Shown in pieces: positions 63,373 to 64,000 of a stretch of 64,000 nucleotides of DNA. Both the position numbers and the translations under genes were made by a program. The notes beneath the pieces were generated by a model that was not told where the DNA came from, searched no databases, and worked only from the letters and a program-made list of their open reading frames with translations. The DNA is taken from NCBI GenBank assembly GCA_017456605.1, contig JAFTJA010000004.1, forward strand, positions 186,001 to 250,000. The letters run 5' to 3'. Origin of the DNA: Clostridia bacterium. Lineage in GTDB: Bacteria; Bacillota; Clostridia; Monoglobales; Monoglobaceae. Numbering within the stretch: position 1 is the first letter of the stretch; each line of letters starts with the position of its first letter.

Positions 63373-64000
63373 AAAGGATAATTTTGATAACACTTGCGGT
63401 TTTGCTGCTTTTTCAAAACGTGACTTTTGCAGCAAAGAATGAAGTGACAGAATATGAAATAGTATATGTGACCGACAGCGAAACAGAAATCAATCCGTCG
63501 TCGGTGAAAACATCTTCAAAGTCTGCAAAAATAGAAATCACCAAAACAGTGCCGCAAAAGGACGGCTATGAGTTTTTGGGTTGGAGCCGCGACTATGGCT
63601 ATGATGCGGGACCTGAGTATCAGGCGAAGCAAAAAATAGAAATAAGCGAGCCGACGGTGGTGCTTTATGCCGTATGGAAAAGAACAGACGCAAAAAAGCT
63701 TTCATACAAAGATGGAGACGATAGCCTCTTGCCTACTCAGGTTGTGCTGACAGAAGAGGCGGTTGTTTCGGAAACCATTCCGCAAAAAGACGGGTATGTC
63801 TTTGGCGGTTGGCAGATAAGCAAAGAGAAAACTGTAAAACCCGGTGAAAAAATTGCTGTGAAAAAGGACACAACACTCACTCCAATATGGCACAAAGGAA
63901 GCCTTAGTACACCTGAAATTTTGGTGTGGAGCAATGAGGGTGGACAGGTGCTTTTTTCAGCGGGGAATTTGGCGGATTTTGACAATTTCAGCCTTACAGT
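63369..64000 (+). CDS. Secreted InlB B-repeat (Flg_new) protein, 5' part
   Basis: The gene begins at ATG 63369, overlapping the deacetylase stop, and runs off the window end after about 210 codons. Residues 1-21 form a signal peptide (MKRIILITLAVLLLFQNVTFA). Two Listeria-Bacteroides/InlB B-type repeats follow (about 60-105 and 135-175), with the motifs PQKDGYEFLGW and PQKDGYVFGGW. These beta-grasp repeats occur in surface-exposed proteins. The rest of the protein is outside the window. Confidence 0.8.
   Translation, partial: MKRIILITLAVLLLFQNVTFAAKNEVTEYEIVYVTDSETEINPSSVKTSSKSAKIEITKTVPQKDGYEFLGWSRDYGYDAGPEYQAKQKIEISEPTVVLYAVWKRTDAKKLSYKDGDDSLLPTQVVLTEEAVVSETIPQKDGYVFGGWQISKEKTVKPGEKIAVKKDTTLTPIWHKGSLSTPEILVWSNEGGQVLFSAGNLADFDNFSLT

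Overview
The window looks like chromosome from an anaerobic, spore-forming Firmicute of class Clostridia. Sporulation genes (spoIIE, cotJABC), AGGAGG-type ribosome binding sites, near-consensus TTGACA/TATAAT promoters and a moderately AT-rich composition all point that way. The genus cannot be named from sequence alone. Use of galacturonate and galacturonides suggests a plant-polysaccharide habitat such as a gut.

Bases 1-8920 are the right part of a siphovirus-type prophage or phage-tail locus: tail terminator, tail tube, two assembly-chaperone-like proteins, an unusually short tape measure, distal tail protein, ReqiPepy6 Gp37-like protein, tail fibre proteins (one collagen-like), holin and amidase. 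It stops 94 bp before recD2, which has its own perfect SigA promoter. From 9 to 20 kb lie housekeeping and sporulation genes: recD2, an unknown 144-residue protein, enolase, spoIIE behind a Spo0A box, a YjdF-like membrane protein, bioY, tatD, and an Lrp regulator paired with an aminotransferase. From 20 to 30 kb is an envelope and signalling cluster: a LysM/G5/M23 peptidase, an orphan OmpR regulator coupled to rlmH, a 3D-domain protein, two RNA methyltransferases, a regulator-kinase pair and HtrA. From 30 to 38 kb come a visibly AT-rich patch with two unknown exported proteins and a repeated 24-bp segment, an LtaS-like enzyme, a PepV-like peptidase, a frameshifted MATE transporter and cotJABC. 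From 38 to 43 kb is an AraC-family regulator with uxaB, uxaA and a GH4 alpha-galacturonidase. From 43 to 52 kb are argGH under tandem ARG boxes, ruvCAB, metG, a DUF1015 protein and an MFS transporter.

The most striking locus is 52.4-59 kb. A highly structured, non-coding stretch of about 615 nt with a perfect SigA promoter lies directly upstream of a four-helix membrane protein carrying a DxxxD motif, followed by dxs, tlyA, nadK and recN. This is the organisation of the OLE RNA / OapA ribonucleoprotein locus, so I call the RNA OLE. It is a described class, but rare and poorly understood. The usual upstream ispA group and the argR between nadK and recN are absent here. The window ends with an RseC-like protein, an ABC-F ATPase, a dGTPase-like HD protein, a polysaccharide deacetylase and the start of a secreted InlB-repeat protein. 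I saw no tRNA, rRNA, CRISPR array or insertion sequence.
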